6,967 nt of DNA from contig JAQWQN010000009.1 of assembly GCA_029244465.1 (NCBI GenBank), forward strand, positions 1 to 6,967, given 5' to 3'. The DNA comes from Pseudomonadales bacterium (lineage in GTDB: Bacteria > Pseudomonadota > Gammaproteobacteria > Pseudomonadales > Azotimanducaceae). Of the stretch, positions 5,893 through 6,967 are shown one piece after another. Position 1 is the first letter of the stretch; each line of letters starts with the position of its first letter. The position numbers and the translations under genes were made by a program. Below the pieces are notes generated by a model. That model ran no database searches and was not told the origin of the DNA. It saw nothing but the letters and a program-made list of their open reading frames with translations.

Positions 5893-6967
5893 TCACTTTC
5901 CACCCTCTGGCGCGTACCAAATCGGCGATGTGTATGCGCGCTCTTGCAGTATCATTCGTGTCTCAGGGCTTGGCTTATCGCCAAAATACTTGGCGTCGTA
6001 TGCCGTCCATCGTGGTGTTGGAATCTCGATTACGCGCGCGTAATAAACCGCAGGTTGTGAGGGGTCGAACTCTGGGTCCTCCCAGATGGAGACAAGTTCT
6101 GCAGCGCCAATGGTGTTTGACCAGCTAGCGTTGGTGATGTCGACGGTATTTCCGACCAGCGGCAAGCTGCCGTCTGAAGCCATTTCTCGCGCTTTTGGAT
6201 CGCTCCATGCCACGTTGAATATCTTCTCGTGCGTCTTGCCTGCCGCATCCAGCCAGCCTTTGATGATTTGGATTCGGTCGAGATGGCCGCTCAGGGGGTC
6301 TTTTAGGGCGCCGACCAGGAACTTCGGTGCGCCTGCGTCCTCGTTTGCGTTCAACGTGCTGCCCATGGGAACGCCGGTCGCGTAGCCACTAGCAGCAAGT
6401 TGTTGGAAGCTCGCGTCACTTTCCTCGAAGTCCCAACCACCGAAAAACCGTACTGTCATACGTGGACCGGTGGTGGCATAGACCTCCCGGCGTTGCATCG
6501 CATCGAAGATCGCAGTGCGCGTATTCTGCGTCGCCCAGACCGCTGCGTAACCTGAAGCGCTCATCTCCCAGGTATTCCAGCGTTGCGGTATGTCGGTGTT
6601 GACCATGGGTGTGTGCATACGTTTTGCGACAGGTTCTTCGTGCGTAAACTTGCCAAAGAAGTAATTTTCATCGGCGGAGGACAAACCGGTGTGGCTGTCG
6701 GTAGAACCCACCATGCCAAATTGGTAGGGATTGTTGCCCAGCTGACGCTCAAGCTTTAGGCCGTTTTTTAATGCCTCCCTTGCATATTCATAGGGCAGCA
6801 TTTCCGGCGTTTTCAGCACAGCCATGCTTGCATTGCCACGGTCCCAGGTCTCAAAATCAGCGAATTCGTCGTCTGGTGACAACGTCGGGTGAGCTTCACT
6901 ATCGCCTTTGATCTGAGTCACCTCGAACAAAGGCTCCCATCGGGCGCGCATGCGGACGTATTCGGCG
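5893..6967 (-). CDS. DUF3604 family protein, C-terminal part (5' end outside window)
   Basis: The frame is open to the window edge and gives 357 residues, about the C-terminal half of a family whose members are usually 600-700 residues. It matches my knowledge of the DUF3604 family, related to PHP-type metal-dependent phosphoesterases. The segment GDSEAHP lies near residue 21 of the visible part, and GSTDSHTGL, with Asp at 6699-6697 and His at 6693-6691, is followed by ENYFFGK. The aspartates and histidines are candidate metal ligands. The later NTRTAIFDAMQRREVYATTGPRM region is also typical. The true substrate is unknown; any signal peptide would lie outside the window. The Met at 6951 is internal, since coding continues upstream of it as AEYVR. 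No terminator is obvious after the stop. The family call is strong; the enzymatic role is inference. Confidence 0.9.
   Translation of the reverse strand, partial: AEYVRMRARWEPLFEVTQIKGDSEAHPTLSPDDEFADFETWDRGNASMAVLKTPEMLPYEYAREALKNGLKLERQLGNNPYQFGMVGSTDSHTGLSSADENYFFGKFTHEEPVAKRMHTPMVNTDIPQRWNTWEMSASGYAAVWATQNTRTAIFDAMQRREVYATTGPRMTVRFFGGWDFEESDASFQQLAASGYATGVPMGSTLNANEDAGAPKFLVGALKDPLSGHLDRIQIIKGWLDAAGKTHEKIFNVAWSDPKAREMASDGSLPLVGNTVDITNASWSNTIGAAELVSIWEDPEFDPSQPAVYYARVIEIPTPRWTAYDAKYFGDKPSPETRMILQERAYTSPIWYAPEGGK

Overview
The window looks like a chromosomal stretch from a gammaproteobacterium. The urease proteins closely resemble enterobacterial and other gammaproteobacterial homologues. 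The neighbouring GPH-type transporter and DUF3604 protein are, from general knowledge, common in marine gammaproteobacteria such as OM60/NOR5 or SAR92 relatives. That taxonomic guess is inference; the sequence carries no rRNA or other marker.

Left part (2-2729, + strand): the 3' end of a urease operon, in the order ureC (C-terminal 55%), ureE, ureF, ureG. The genes are tightly packed: 9 nt between ureC and ureE, a ureE/ureF overlap, and 51 nt between ureF and ureG. UreC holds the Ni/urea active site. UreE delivers nickel, and UreF and UreG form the GTP-dependent activation complex. The remaining partners (ureA, ureB, and ureD/H) are expected upstream, outside the window. After ureG, about 150 nt look like a decayed, once-frameshifted coding remnant that I cannot identify.

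Middle part (2932-4416, - strand): a complete MFS transporter of the GPH cation-symporter type, convergent with the urease operon. It has a good ribosome binding site, a plausible sigma-70 promoter, and a 7-bp inverted repeat bracketing that promoter which could be an operator.

Right part: positions 4417-5892 contain no convincing conventional gene. They hold short palindromes, a possible very small membrane-protein ORF on the - strand (5161-5271), two strong adjacent stem-loops (5409-5455) and a 9-bp tandem repeat (5573-5606). From 5893 to the window end lies the C-terminal part of a DUF3604 protein on the - strand, a family predicted to be metal-dependent hydrolases but functionally uncharacterised.

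I do not see a clear new multi-gene system, CRISPR array, tRNA, transposase or phage gene. The best leads for something undescribed are the structured, gene-free region 5100-5700 and the frameshifted remnant behind ureG.
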